A DNA stretch of 64,000 nucleotides from JAUNBG01 sp964442735 (GCA_964442735.1 CAYUAP010000007.1:1-64000), one strand, 5' to 3'. Counted from the stretch's first letter, positions 8,604 to 18,317 are shown. A program made the numbers and translations. The notes: generated from the letters alone by a model not told the origin.

Positions 8604-9102
8604 ATCAAAAAAAATATCCGTTCTACTTCATTTTTTCGTTTAAAGGACTAAAAACTCTCAATTACCAAAGGTAATCGGAACAAAACTTAAAAAATAAAGT
8701 ACTCCATCTGGACAAATGAAACATTTTCATTCCGACCAGCACTTTTCAAAATCGACAACAAACTTCAGAAAACTGATTTTATTCATGTCTCCCTATTAAT
8801 AAAGTGGAAGGAAAATTTTGATTTTTGCAAAAAAACTTTTAAAAATTATATATTTTCTCAAAAAAATCCTTCCCGGACATAGGTTGGTAGCAAAAACAGG
8901 AAAGATATCATCACAAAACAGAACCAAAAAGGTCTGTTTTGTGGAAAAGGTGGTTAAACTTTACTTTTTTGAAAAAAAGGAATTTAAAACGGTGTAACCA
9001 TTCACAAACGATTTTGGAACCAATGATATCACGGATAAATACTGCTTTATTTTACAAAATATAATAAAAAAAACAAATAATAATAAAAGCAATAAAAATA
9101 AA
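8604..9102. other. Intergenic, AT-rich, non-coding, with a hairpin and a truncated family B repeat
   Basis: No convincing gene is seen. An 11-bp perfect inverted repeat CACAAAACAGA (8912-8922) / TCTGTTTTGTG (8933-8943) is present without a T-run on either side. From 8994 the left part of a reverse family B repeat (GTAACCATTCACAAACG) runs for about 70 bp before degenerating into A-rich sequence. Confidence 0.6.
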
Positions 9103-9512
9103 GATGAAGGCGTTACCGGAATCCCGGACATCCCGAACAGTCACAGACTGCCTATTGTAGAATATCGTCTATAGAATATCATCTATAGAATATCATCTAT
9201 AGAATATCATCTTTAAAACACCTTCTACCGTCAAGTCGAGGATGAAGGCGNNNNNNNNNNNNNNNNNNNNNNNNNNNNNNNNNNNNNNNNNNNNNNNNNN
9301 NNNNNNNNNNNNNNNNNNNNNNNNNNNNNNNNNNNNNNNNNNNNNNNNNNATAGAATATCATCTTTAAAACACCTTCTACCGTCAAGTCGAGGATGAAGG
9401 CGTTGTCGGAATCCCGAACATCCCGAACAGTCACAGACTGACTATTGTAGAATATCGTCTATAGAATATCATCTTTAAAACACCTTCTACCGTCAAGTCG
9501 AGGATGAAGGCG
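9103..9512. repeat. 110-bp tandem repeat containing a scaffold gap
   Basis: Unit starts (GATGAAGGCGTT) are seen at 9103, 9241, 9393 and 9503. The last two are 110 bp apart. The first interval is 138 bp because the 14-bp subunit ATAGAATATCATCT occurs two extra times (110 + 28). The run of N at 9251-9350 hides an unknown number of further units. The unit includes CCCGAACATCCCGAACAGTC and CACCTTCTACCGTCAAGTCG. No coding signal is visible. Confidence 0.85.
9251..9350. other. Assembly gap (100 N)
   Basis: Exactly 100 ambiguous bases inside the 110-bp tandem array. The length is conventional, so the real array length is unknown. Confidence 0.98.
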
Positions 9513-9574
9513 TTGCCGGAATTCCGGAACCGCAGGACTCCCGAACAGTCATCGGTCATCAGTCTAAAATGATT

Positions 9575-10864
9575 TTATTTTCGGTCCGCTTGAGGGATAT
9601 AGGACGGTAGAGTCTGCGGAGCGTAAACAGGAGCGAATTGCGTTAGACGTTGAAGTCCTCCGGACATGGGCAGACTTAACATGTCGTCGCCCAATAACGG
9701 TTTTGCGTAACGAATGAACTCGTCCGAGACGTCGGATCCCGACGGCAGAATCCAATTTTTCGGGAAGGTCCGTTCACTATTGGCAACTTCCGAAAGCGGT
9801 ACTTTGTCATATTGAACATTGTAGATAATGCCCGGCATACGGAGAATCGTAGACATGTAGCCCCCCTGATCCTTTGCGGCCAGTTCAACGGCCTTTTGTC
9901 CAACTCGATATGCTTCGTCCAAATCAACAGAGGAAGCATAGGCCATGGAATGACGCTGGTCAGTTCCCGCAACATTACAACGGGCAGCCCCTTTAACCGC
10001 TAATCCTTTACTGTTAAGATAATTGACAATCGTTTGCGCCACTGTAATTTTACTGGCTCCAAAAAGAGTGTGCCCAAAAGAATCTTTTACCGCCCCCACA
10101 TCCCCGACATCAAAACCTTCACTAACAACAACCAGACATCGGCCCGTCTGCTTGAGCATGGCATTGACCTGATCGGCCATTTCCTCCAACGAACAATGCG
10201 ATTCCGCTAAATAGACGAGAAGAGGCATCTTCCGTAAAGGGTCGGCCAAACGCGCTGCCGCAGGTATAAAACCAATTTTTCGTCCCATGGCCTGAAGTAC
10301 CAGAACCGGATCGGCAGGACAAGATCCCTTGTTCTCTTCGTTGGCATATTGAACCGTGTGCATCCAGTATTTCGCTGTGGACGCGTAGCCGGGTGTATGG
10401 TCAATCAACTTGAAATTACTGTCACCAATATCATTATCAATCGTCTTTGGAATACCAATAGCCTGTAACGTTAATCCACGCTGTTCCGCTAATAGAGCTA
10501 TTTTATTTGCGGTATCCATTGAATCGTTTCCACCGTTATAAAGAAAATAACCGACATTATGCGCTTTAAAAACATCGATAACACGCTCAAAATCCTCCGT
10601 CTGATGCGATTTCAATTTATATCGACAAGTGCCAATCGATCCGGCCACCGGAGTGTAACGCAACAGAGCAACCTCTTCCGGAGACTGATCGCTTAAATTA
10701 ATCAGTTCTTCTTTTAAAACGCCTTCAATGCCATGTCGTGCTCCAAAAACAGTCCCAATACAGTCAAAATCACGAGCCGCCTCTATGACGCCACGCAAAC
10801 TGCTGTTAATAACACAGGTCGGACCTCCGCTCTGCGCCACTACCAGATTTTTAGGATTGGCCAT
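9575..10864 (-). CDS. pfp: Pyrophosphate-dependent 6-phosphofructokinase
   Basis: The 429-residue enzyme phosphorylates fructose 6-phosphate in glycolysis, probably reversibly, with PPi as donor. The N-terminal loop AQSGGPTCVINSS matches the start of the family. GGNDSMDTA is the phosphoryl-donor loop; an acidic or amide residue where ATP enzymes have Gly favours PPi. PKTIDNDI is the substrate-binding TIDND motif, followed by HTPGYASTAKY, and MGRKIGFIPAA is the sugar-phosphate site. The length fits the PPi clade, longer than bacterial ATP-PFK (about 320). The ATG has AAAGGAAG about 9 nt upstream. It stands alone, with the 110-bp repeats downstream. The family is secure; the donor is inferred from motifs. 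Confidence 0.93.
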   Translation of the reverse strand: MANPKNLVVAQSGGPTCVINSSLRGVIEAARDFDCIGTVFGARHGIEGVLKEELINLSDQSPEEVALLRYTPVAGSIGTCRYKLKSHQTEDFERVIDVFKAHNVGYFLYNGGNDSMDTANKIALLAEQRGLTLQAIGIPKTIDNDIGDSNFKLIDHTPGYASTAKYWMHTVQYANEENKGSCPADPVLVLQAMGRKIGFIPAAARLADPLRKMPLLVYLAESHCSLEEMADQVNAMLKQTGRCLVVVSEGFDVGDVGAVKDSFGHTLFGASKITVAQTIVNYLNSKGLAVKGAARCNVAGTDQRHSMAYASSVDLDEAYRVGQKAVELAAKDQGGYMSTILRMPGIIYNVQYDKVPLSEVANSERTFPKNWILPSGSDVSDEFIRYAKPLLGDDMLSLPMSGGLQRLTQFAPVYAPQTLPSYIPQADRK

Positions 10865-11124
10865 TCCATCTTCCTTTCTTTTAATTATCTATTTTATCAT
10901 TAAATCGATTGTTTATGATTAAAATCCGAACGATCTTAACAGTTTACCAGAAAAATTTACTTTTGACAATCATTTTCTGAATAATAAAGCTGTTTCCTCA
11001 AGAAAATTTATATATAATAGCATATAATGTATTAGAGAAAACCCGGCGTATTTATCATTGACGAAAGCGAAAATCGTCGGCCCGGGTAAAGACACCCATT
11101 GGCGTTTCACAAAGAGGTATTAAC

Positions 11125-12183
11125 ATGGGAATTCGATTCTATTGTCCTAATGGTCATAAATTAAATGTCAAAGCCGAGTTGGCAGGAAAGATGGGAATCT
11201 GCCCCAAATGCGGAGTACATATGCTCATTCCCCTGACCAGTACGCGAATGTCCGGTGAAAAGAAAGGACACAAGACCGCAAATGATTCCCAAAAGTCTTT
11301 TGCGGACTCTCCAACTCCCGTGGAAGAAAAACAAGACGAAAATATCAATGTTCCTTTCTCCACCGATATTGATAATCGTAATAATATAAACAAAGAACAC
11401 AACGATGTTCCTGTCCTTCAAACAGAAATCACTCCAACTAAAGTTATGGATAATATTGATATTACAGGCAATGTTAATATTATGGATAATGCCGAAATTA
11501 CAGACAATATCGAAGTCATGGACAATCCGGGCTTGGAAGACAGTTCCAGTATTCCGATCGATTCGCATTTGACTTCCTATGGGACCGGATCCGAAGAACC
11601 TGTTTTACAAGAAAGTACAAAATATCCTCCGAATGTCCCGGAACCGGCTGTTTCCGAAACATCACAATCAGTCTCCAATTCACTCCTTTCCGACCCCAAT
11701 GTGGTTTGGTATCTTCGGTCAGGCGATCAAACCTATGGGCCCGCAACCAGTCAGGTTATTCAATCCTGGATACGGGAAAAACGAATTGGCCCCACAATGC
11801 TCGTATGGCGAGCCGGATGGTCAACCTGGATCGAAGCACAAAACGCTTTTCCGGAATTGGAATCAATCTTTATTCCTTCCGCCCCTAAAGGACCGGCACC
11901 GCCAACAGTCCCTTCCGTTCAGGAATCAACCCCAATCGTCCAGACAAACGAACCTTCCGAAACTTTATTGGAACAAAAAAAAATAGAAAAAAAGAAAAAG
12001 GCAGGTCGCGATTTGGCAGTGGTCATTGTTCTTGTTATCCTGATTATTATTCTTGCAACAACCCTGTGTGTTATTCTGTTCGGCCAGAAAAAAGAAGAGC
12101 CCAAAAATACCGAAGCCAATCTGCTCTTCCAAAACACTTGCCCAATGGTAATAACTGATTCACGGAATGATTCGTTCACCTGA
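11125..12183 (+). CDS. Zinc-ribbon / GYF_2-domain single-pass membrane protein
   Basis: The 352-residue protein starts with a zinc-ribbon-like module (residues about 7-34, YCPNGH and CPKCG). A low-complexity acidic linker follows, with repeated D-N-I/V steps (about 100-145). A GYF_2 (DUF4339-like) domain spans about 192-240: VWYLRSGDQTYGP, then LVWRAGWSTWIEA. A Lys-rich stretch precedes one transmembrane helix (about 293-317). GYF_2 domains bind peptides and are common in Planctomycetota membrane proteins of unknown role. The ATG follows AAAGAGGTATTAAC, a usable ribosome binding site. The N-terminal half is probably cytoplasmic (positive-inside rule). Confidence 0.85.
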   Translation: MGIRFYCPNGHKLNVKAELAGKMGICPKCGVHMLIPLTSTRMSGEKKGHKTANDSQKSFADSPTPVEEKQDENINVPFSTDIDNRNNINKEHNDVPVLQTEITPTKVMDNIDITGNVNIMDNAEITDNIEVMDNPGLEDSSSIPIDSHLTSYGTGSEEPVLQESTKYPPNVPEPAVSETSQSVSNSLLSDPNVVWYLRSGDQTYGPATSQVIQSWIREKRIGPTMLVWRAGWSTWIEAQNAFPELESIFIPSAPKGPAPPTVPSVQESTPIVQTNEPSETLLEQKKIEKKKKAGRDLAVVIVLVILIIILATTLCVILFGQKKEEPKNTEANLLFQNTCPMVITDSRNDSFT

Positions 12184-12244
12184 TACTGTTCCTCCGGGAA
12201 TCGCGGTACTCTTAAAATCAAACTCCTTAATGCTATGTTAAAAT

Positions 12245-12452
12245 GTAACCGTTCACGGATATAAAGTGAAACCACGAATAACACTGATTATCACGGATTG
12301 TTTTTTTGGCAAACAAACTTTTTTATGATACAATTATTTATGATAACAGATAAAAATATTTAGTATGTTATTGGCAAACATTGTATTTTACGGCAGACTA
12401 TCGGTGTTTATCCGTGATATCCGTGGTTCCAAAATCGTTCGTGAATGGTTAC
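12245..12452 (+). repeat. Family B dispersed repeat, complete copy
   Basis: A 208-bp element from GTAACCGTTCACGGAT to TCGTTCGTGAATGGTTAC. The ends are imperfect inverted repeats over about 43 bp (common core GTAACC-R-TTCACG and AACCACG-R-AT). The centre is AT-rich (TTTATGATA repeats, then TTGGCAAACATTG). It has no reading frame and sits between the GYF gene and the 3' end of rnpA, in the pattern of a small non-autonomous mobile element. Confidence 0.85.
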
Positions 12453-12463
12453 TGTTATATTAT

Positions 12464-12886
12464 CTATAGTTTGTCGTGATACCTTGTCGTGAATTTCCGT
12501 GCAGCCTGTGTAAACAAGTGAATAACGGCTTTTGTCATTTCCTCTTGAGAAGGTATATTATAGGGTTTTTGCGGAATAACAATGAAGTCGTATCCGTTCG
12601 GCAATAAAGAGGCGCGGTTTCTGCGAAACGCATCGCGAATCAATCGCTTCCATCGATTCCGTAGAGGGGCCGCCCCCACTTTTTTTCCCACAGAAAGGCC
12701 CAAACGCGACCACTCTAAATCATTTGTACAACAAAAGACAAGAATAAAAGCATTTCGAGCCGAGCATCGGTATTTGTAAACGGACTCGAAATCCGATTTT
12801 TTTTTCAAACGTCTTTTTCGTCCAAAAGATTGGTCGAGCGGCCTTGAAGTGGAATCAGAAGAAAAAACATCAGGAGCACTATTCAC
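12464..12886 (-). CDS. rnpA: Ribonuclease P protein component
   Basis: The 140-residue basic protein has the RnpA pattern: RLKKKSDFESVY near the N-terminus (about 26-37), then RLGLSVGKKVG, and the RNRWKRLIRDAFRRNR signature that binds RNase P RNA. With the catalytic RNA it matures tRNA 5' ends in the cytoplasm. The start is a GTG whose G is the last base of the upstream thioredoxin gene's TAG, so translation is probably coupled. A rpmH gene, the usual upstream neighbour of rnpA, is not present in the expected place. The N-terminal 20 residues are not conserved in the family. Confidence 0.95.
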   Translation of the reverse strand: MNSAPDVFSSDSTSRPLDQSFGRKRRLKKKSDFESVYKYRCSARNAFILVFCCTNDLEWSRLGLSVGKKVGAAPLRNRWKRLIRDAFRRNRASLLPNGYDFIVIPQKPYNIPSQEEMTKAVIHLFTQAARKFTTRYHDKL

Positions 12887-13503
12887 TATTTATCTTTCCA
12901 GAGTTCGTCTTCCAGAGGGGTATTGCCATAATCTTTAGGAGCGGACCCCTTTTGCGCCATTAAACTGTTTAACGCGGCTTCAATACCAGCCGGATTGAGT
13001 CCGACAACCTTCTTGAACTCTTTTCCCCCGGAAAAGAAACGGACATCGGGAATTCCCTTTATGTTATATTCCGTGGCGATCGGCCGATTGGCATCCACAT
13101 CGACTTTTGCAAATTTAACACCTTTATCTTTATTTTTAACGGCCATTTCTTCAAGTAACGGAGCCAGACGCTGACAAGGACCACACCATGTCGCGGTAAA
13201 ATCGATAACCACCATCGGGTTATTGGTAATGAAATCAACGAATTCTTTTTCACCATTAATGACGACAACTTCCTTGGGAGTTCCCGGAACCTCCTCCTTG
13301 GAATTGGCAGTGGGAGCCGACGCCTCGTTAGCCGCTTTATCAGTATCCACTTTAGTATTAGTATCGATTTTGGCGGCCTTCGATTCCTCTTTTGACGGCT
13401 GACCACCCTCTTGAGGTTTCGGACTGCACCCCGATAGAAGAAAAGCCAAACCTATCATTAGAATGGAAAAATAAACGGTAAAGGAAGAAACATTCTTTTT
13501 CAT
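12886..13503 (-). CDS. Thioredoxin-domain lipoprotein
   Basis: The 205-residue protein has a lipoprotein signal with lipobox LLSGC (C26), a charged low-complexity linker (about 27-75) and a thioredoxin domain (about 80-190). The active site WCGPC (106-110) sits in DFTATWCGPCQRLAPL, with the cis-Pro in KGIPDVRFF. It should act as a membrane-anchored thiol-disulfide oxidoreductase facing the periplasm. CGPC is the classical reducing-type motif. Its TAG stop overlaps the GTG start of rnpA, an unusual pairing of envelope and RNA-processing genes. Confidence 0.93.
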   Translation of the reverse strand: MKKNVSSFTVYFSILMIGLAFLLSGCSPKPQEGGQPSKEESKAAKIDTNTKVDTDKAANEASAPTANSKEEVPGTPKEVVVINGEKEFVDFITNNPMVVIDFTATWCGPCQRLAPLLEEMAVKNKDKGVKFAKVDVDANRPIATEYNIKGIPDVRFFSGGKEFKKVVGLNPAGIEAALNSLMAQKGSAPKDYGNTPLEDELWKDK

Positions 13504-13974
13504 AATAAAAACACCTTTCGTTGGGTTAATTGAAAACGGAGTTAATTGTTTATTTTGTTCTTAAAACTGTAATATACAGGACACTCAATTTGTCTCAATT
13601 ATTTTCTGACGTTATTCCGAACTATACTTTAGGACGTTATAAATTCGGCATTTTCTGGAAGAGTGGACGTCTCGTCCACCTCCTCCCAAACAGGCGTCTC
13701 GCCTGTTTGGAAAAACAGACTTTTATAACAATCTTGAGTATACGGTTCTGTAAATATTGAAATACTCTATGTAAAATAATCGTTTCTGTTTGTCCTTCCT
13801 CATAATATGGTTCCATTGCCACGATATTCGACCGATTGTAACCATTTCTGAAGATAGTATTTATTTTACAGCATAATTTTATTTTACATTATAATTTTAT
13901 TTTAACGTAAAGCAATCGATTCGTCCAGTCTTTTATTACGGGATCATGAAAAAAAAAACCAACTACGTATAGAA
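13504..13974. other. Intergenic with one family A repeat and AT-rich microrepeats
   Basis: Apart from the family A copy at 13623-13742, the region holds three imperfect copies of ATAATTTTATTTTA (about 13858-13905) and no gene. It carries the promoter of the thioredoxin-rnpA pair on the minus strand, but I cannot place hexamers with confidence. Confidence 0.6.
13623..13742 (-). repeat. Family A twin-hairpin repeat (reverse copy)
   Basis: A 120-bp copy bounded by TATACTTTAGGACGTTATAA and its counterpart ending TTGAGTATA. Internal stems are GTGGACG-TCT-CGTCCAC and CAAACAGGCG-TCT-CGCCTGTTTG. The first stem shows compensatory change relative to GCGGACG/CGTCCGC, which suggests that the hairpin itself is maintained. 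Confidence 0.85.
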
Positions 13975-16818
13975 TTATTCGATTTTCCAGGCGGTTACTC
14001 CTTTTGAATCGGTAATAACAAGGAATCGCCCGGATTGCCATTGAGCAATACAAAGTCCGGTTAATTCTCTACCATATTGAAAACGATCAAAACATTTTCC
14101 ATTGGCGTCGAAGAAGAGGATAGTGCCATCGGCTAAAGGCACAAGCCACTCTCCTTTACCATCGCCATTAAGATCTCCGAAGGCGACACGTTCGATCTGT
14201 CGATTACGATTTAATTGAGTCAAAGGAGCGCGCCAGAGGATTTTACCATCTTCAGGAGACAACCCGGCAAGATAGAATTGATAGGGATCCACCTGCTCCA
14301 AAAAAGCAACCAGAGAGGTCATTTTTCCGTCAGGATTCTGCCCATAACCAAACCATACAATCGACATATTCTGATCGGCCGTAATTTCCTTGATACGTTT
14401 TCCCGTCTTTAAATCGTTGACAACAATATTACCTTTTGTAGTATCCGGCTGATTAAGTGCCAATAACCATCGCGATCCCTTTTCCGTCGTATAAATTCCG
14501 ATTTGATAGGGTAATTTGAGCGATTCGTCCTGCCATAGTACTTTTTTCGTTTTTTCATCGACGGCGTAAACCCCTTGAACAAGAGGAGGCGTGTTTTTTG
14601 AATCTCCTATGAGAGAGATCAAAAGGTCCGAATCCCCGTCATTATTTATATCGATCAGTCGAATATCTGTAACCAATTGTTCACGAGTACGCGATAAATC
14701 AACAACCCCCTGATACTTGAAGTTGCCATCGTATCTCTGTAGTTTTTTCGATTCCACGAGCGAAGAAGCTATGAAATATCGTTTTCCATTACTTAAAACG
14801 GCAGTCCGTACAAAGGTAACCGACTCTTCCGCCCCAGGAATATTCGGATTAATTTTTTTGAGTAATTGACCTTTTGCGGAAATAACAGCAAGTTTACTTC
14901 CTTCACAAGGAATAACGAGCAGATCTTGATTGGATTCTTCATCGACAATCGAAGACTTGTTTTGTTTCACAAGAGGAAGTGGATTACTGGCATCGGGCAA
15001 GGAGTCAAGGTGCCACCATTCCTTTAATTTAAGCGTATCAGGTAAACGGCGCGGGAGCCATTCGGAGGCCCCTTCCTGAATGGAAGGATCCGGAGTGGTC
15101 CGGTAAAGATCATTAACATCAGAACTCTCCATATTAATCGTAAAACGACGCAGGTTTGTTTCGTATCGTACATATTCTTCATCATAAACATTCTTTCCGG
15201 CAAGAATATTCTCGAGTTGGGGCAGTACTTGCGGTTGAAGTAACATTGAAGAGGAAGCCCGATAATGTTTTTGAATGATTCCATCGGAACCGACAAGGAG
15301 CAAGGAAGGATACGATAATCGATTCAATAATGTATCTTTAATGGCCTCCTGATTTAAACAATATAAAGGAAGAGTACATTTGAGTTCACCATAGAGTCTT
15401 CGTATTTCTCCATCGCTGTATCGCTGTGGATTGGCAACACAAACAGAACAGAATTCAATAGCAGGATTTTCTTCCGTTTTTTTCATGATTCTTTCAATAT
15501 CCCACATAAATTCCTGACAGATGCGTTTATTCTCGTCTTCAGGTGTATTATCCTGTTCTTTTGTTGTATTGGGAGGAATATTTTGAATACTATCGGTATG
15601 AGAGAGAAAATTCATATAATTCCAAAAAAAGAGGACATAACATTTACCTTTTGTGTTTGCGGGATTGACATTCGAAAATCCGGAAACCAGAGGACGAAGA
15701 TTAATGTTGGGAAATGAATGCTTGAGGAAAAAGAGCGAAACCGTCGGAAATTTATCCACTTTCGTGAAATTTTTAAAAACGTCGGGAGAAATATTTTCCC
15801 CGACTTCCGGACTGAATTCAGATGGTTTAATCACAAAATCCTTTGGATTATCGGAAATTCTTCGTTCCGGAATTTCCAAAGTGAGCCGAACCATCCGTTC
15901 GACGTTTTCTTCGACAGAAATACTTTCAATAGGGAATTGTATGCGAACTAAAGTATTATTGGTTCTGCTAATCCATAGAATCCGTTTAACATTTTCTGTT
16001 TGAACTTCAATTCGATCACACAATTCCGCGTCGGGACTTTTTAAATCCTGATGTTTTGAGTCGGCACAGGCGGGATCAAGTAATTTCAATTCCGCATTGG
16101 TTGGCAGAAAAGTATTTAACGGTTTACGCGCCAGCATGAGAACAATCTGCGGAGGAACCCAGAAAAAATGGGAGGGAATTTTCAAATGCATGGCACTAGC
16201 CAGACAAGCGTCCGGATAAAGATCTTTTACAGATGCAATCAGATTGGGAGCATCCTTTTCCAAACAGATATTGGAATAGGTATTCCCCTGATGGATAAAT
16301 CCATACATTTTTTTTCCATCGGAATAAAGACGTCCATCGTTTATTTTCAATTGAATTTGGGCCGGCTTTTGAAAGACAAGGGAACAAGGCCATCGATCAA
16401 CGTATTTCTTTACATTTTCTCCAATCTTTTTTTCATAAACAGCTTCAATATGCGCATTATCCCAATAAACTTTACATTTGGCATAGGTGGCAACCATTTT
16501 ATTGAGTATTTTTTGAGGATCCTGTTCCGCCCCATCAACAACATCTTTCAGAGGAGGGGCAAATTCCGTGGGCACCTGTGCCATTCTATCAGAAACAGAA
16601 GTGTTATCATCTGAAAATTTAGTATTTATTATTTTAACTTCCTTTGTTTTTTTACAACCGGTCAATAAAAACAATCCTGACAAGAGAATCAAACTCAAGA
16701 GGATAAAAGAAACCCGGCCCGGAATGTAACGACAATGGTTATACCAGAATTGTAACGCCTTTTTCCAATAGCGACGCCGGAAAAAAAACAATAAAAAATT
16801 TTCACTAATCAGATTCAT
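13975..16818 (-). CDS. Large three-module lipoprotein (LolA-like, thioredoxin-like, FG-GAP-like)
   Basis: The 947-residue protein has a hydrophobic segment ending in lipobox LLTGC (C55), preceded by an unusually long basic N-terminus; no internal Met offers a shorter start. Residues about 95-340 resemble the LolA/DUF2092 fold of lipoprotein-sorting proteins (KMVATYAKC, then LEIPERR). Residues about 395-560 look thioredoxin-like (CYVLFFWNYMNF, PSLLLVGSDGIIQKHY) but lack a CxxC pair. Residues about 640-947 contain PQQ/FG-GAP-type beta-propeller repeats with Ca-binding-like loops DINNDGDSDLL and DLNGDGKGEWL. It is probably anchored in the envelope facing the periplasm. The function is unknown. 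The nearest minus-strand gene (thioredoxin lipoprotein) is 470 bp away, so an operon is unlikely. Confidence 0.82.
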   Translation of the reverse strand: MNLISENFLLFFFRRRYWKKALQFWYNHCRYIPGRVSFILLSLILLSGLFLLTGCKKTKEVKIINTKFSDDNTSVSDRMAQVPTEFAPPLKDVVDGAEQDPQKILNKMVATYAKCKVYWDNAHIEAVYEKKIGENVKKYVDRWPCSLVFQKPAQIQLKINDGRLYSDGKKMYGFIHQGNTYSNICLEKDAPNLIASVKDLYPDACLASAMHLKIPSHFFWVPPQIVLMLARKPLNTFLPTNAELKLLDPACADSKHQDLKSPDAELCDRIEVQTENVKRILWISRTNNTLVRIQFPIESISVEENVERMVRLTLEIPERRISDNPKDFVIKPSEFSPEVGENISPDVFKNFTKVDKFPTVSLFFLKHSFPNINLRPLVSGFSNVNPANTKGKCYVLFFWNYMNFLSHTDSIQNIPPNTTKEQDNTPEDENKRICQEFMWDIERIMKKTEENPAIEFCSVCVANPQRYSDGEIRRLYGELKCTLPLYCLNQEAIKDTLLNRLSYPSLLLVGSDGIIQKHYRASSSMLLQPQVLPQLENILAGKNVYDEEYVRYETNLRRFTINMESSDVNDLYRTTPDPSIQEGASEWLPRRLPDTLKLKEWWHLDSLPDASNPLPLVKQNKSSIVDEESNQDLLVIPCEGSKLAVISAKGQLLKKINPNIPGAEESVTFVRTAVLSNGKRYFIASSLVESKKLQRYDGNFKYQGVVDLSRTREQLVTDIRLIDINNDGDSDLLISLIGDSKNTPPLVQGVYAVDEKTKKVLWQDESLKLPYQIGIYTTEKGSRWLLALNQPDTTKGNIVVNDLKTGKRIKEITADQNMSIVWFGYGQNPDGKMTSLVAFLEQVDPYQFYLAGLSPEDGKILWRAPLTQLNRNRQIERVAFGDLNGDGKGEWLVPLADGTILFFDANGKCFDRFQYGRELTGLCIAQWQSGRFLVITDSKGVTAWKIE

Positions 16819-17220
16819 TTTATTTATTCCATTTGCCGTCTCGTCTGGATTTTTACAGGGAGAATCATGCTCCCGGTTCTGTTTTTTCCGACTTTATTAA
16901 TCTTGTAAATATTATTAATCTTGTAAATAATGGAAGAACAATAAAATTGCCCGTATTCCCAATTACTCTGGAACAGTCTCCATTATACATTATAAATTAT
17001 ATAAAATAAAGAGGTCTTTGAAAAGAAGATTTTTGTAAAAAAGGTCTGACTTTTAGAGTTAAAGATATAATAAGGCGTAAATACCGAAATTTTTGCCAGG
17101 ATAAGACCTCGACCATATTAATAACAAGTGTATAATTATTTTGTAATCGGTACAAATTCTTCGAAAAGTCGAATCAGGAGACAGTCTTCGATTTTATAAA
17201 CCCCCTATTAGGAGAGAGCA
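16819..17220. other. Divergent intergenic region
   Basis: 402 bp between two divergent genes, strongly AT-rich, containing AAAGAGGTCTTTG and AAAAGGTCTGAC phrases also seen near 8930 and 25140. No gene or clear hairpin is visible. It presumably carries both promoters. TATTAGGAGAGAG just before 17221 is the ribosome binding site of the DUF6807 gene. Confidence 0.5.
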
Positions 17221-18255
17221 ATGATGAAGAGACGTGAATTTTTCAAAAATACCGCGGTATTAACGGCGGCAACAGGCTTAACGGCCTCGTTTTGTGATGG
17301 ACGGACTTTTGCAGACGCCCCCATAACCGTTCCCACGTATGCAGGCAAGACGGGAGATTCCCTGACCAAAAATTGGGGACAGGATCCAGTCGAACATTTT
17401 GCGACCTATTATCCCGATTTTGCAGATAATAATATTTTTATTCGTATGGATAATCAGGATTTGACCGTATACCGAACACAAGCGAATCAAAAATACCCCT
17501 ATCTCTATCCATTGACAGGTCCCATTTCTCGCGTTTCGGTTACGTCGGAGTCGGCGCAACCCTGGCCGCATCATCGTTCCGTTTTTCTCGGACTCGATAA
17601 AGTTAATGGTGGTAATTATTGGCAGAACAGCAACAAGGACGGTCAGATCCTCAGTCAGGAACCTAAAATTGTTAAAGCAGAAAAAACTGTCGTCGAATTC
17701 ACGGACCGATGCCTGTGGAAAAAGCCGGAACAAGAGGCCATTATTGAAGATAGAAGACACTACGTTCTCAATTGGCGTTGCAGTGATTATTATACCCTGG
17801 ACCTGTTTTATGAAATGACTCCCCTCGTTGACGTCGAAGTCCAAAAAACCAATCACGGTTTTTATGGCGTTCGCGTGGAACAGGACCTCGCCCCTATCGG
17901 AGGAGGTAATATCCTCTCCAGTGAAGGTGGAAAAAGTGAAAAAGAAATGCTTGGTAAAGCCGCTAATTGGATCGCCTTCTTTGGTAAACGAAGATTCAAT
18001 CCTCAAATAACCGAAGGTGTGGCGGTCTTCTCGCCTCCGACCGTTCCTTTTCCGAATACTCCCTTCGAAAAATGCCCCTGGTTCGTTCGTGATTATGGTA
18101 ATATTTCACCGACTCCCTTCTTGTTCGGTGATGATAAATTCGTCTTTAAATTCCCACAAGGAAAAGTCATTAAAGCTGTCTATCGAATTGTTGTCTTCGC
18201 CGGAACACCGGCCGACGTCGAGTTGAATAAACTCTGGACTGAAATTTACGGCTGA
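17221..18255 (+). CDS. DUF6807 (PmoA-like) family protein with twin-arginine leader
   Basis: The 344-residue protein begins MMKRREFFKNT followed by a hydrophobic stretch, a probable Tat signal. The body matches the DUF6807 (formerly PmoA-like) family common in Planctomycetota: PYLYPLTGPISRVS, PWPHHRSVFLGLDKVNGG and the following NYW. Despite the old name, the family is not shown to be a methane monooxygenase. Its beta-rich fold and frequent links to sugar-active genes suggest a carbohydrate-related role (inference). RBS AGGAGAG lies 7 nt upstream. It appears monocistronic. Confidence 0.88.
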   Translation: MMKRREFFKNTAVLTAATGLTASFCDGRTFADAPITVPTYAGKTGDSLTKNWGQDPVEHFATYYPDFADNNIFIRMDNQDLTVYRTQANQKYPYLYPLTGPISRVSVTSESAQPWPHHRSVFLGLDKVNGGNYWQNSNKDGQILSQEPKIVKAEKTVVEFTDRCLWKKPEQEAIIEDRRHYVLNWRCSDYYTLDLFYEMTPLVDVEVQKTNHGFYGVRVEQDLAPIGGGNILSSEGGKSEKEMLGKAANWIAFFGKRRFNPQITEGVAVFSPPTVPFPNTPFEKCPWFVRDYGNISPTPFLFGDDKFVFKFPQGKVIKAVYRIVVFAGTPADVELNKLWTEIYG

Positions 18256-18317
18256 TGTTTTTGTATTCCAATGTTTATGTTAAAATTCACAAGACGTAAA
18301 CAGACACGACGTCAACA

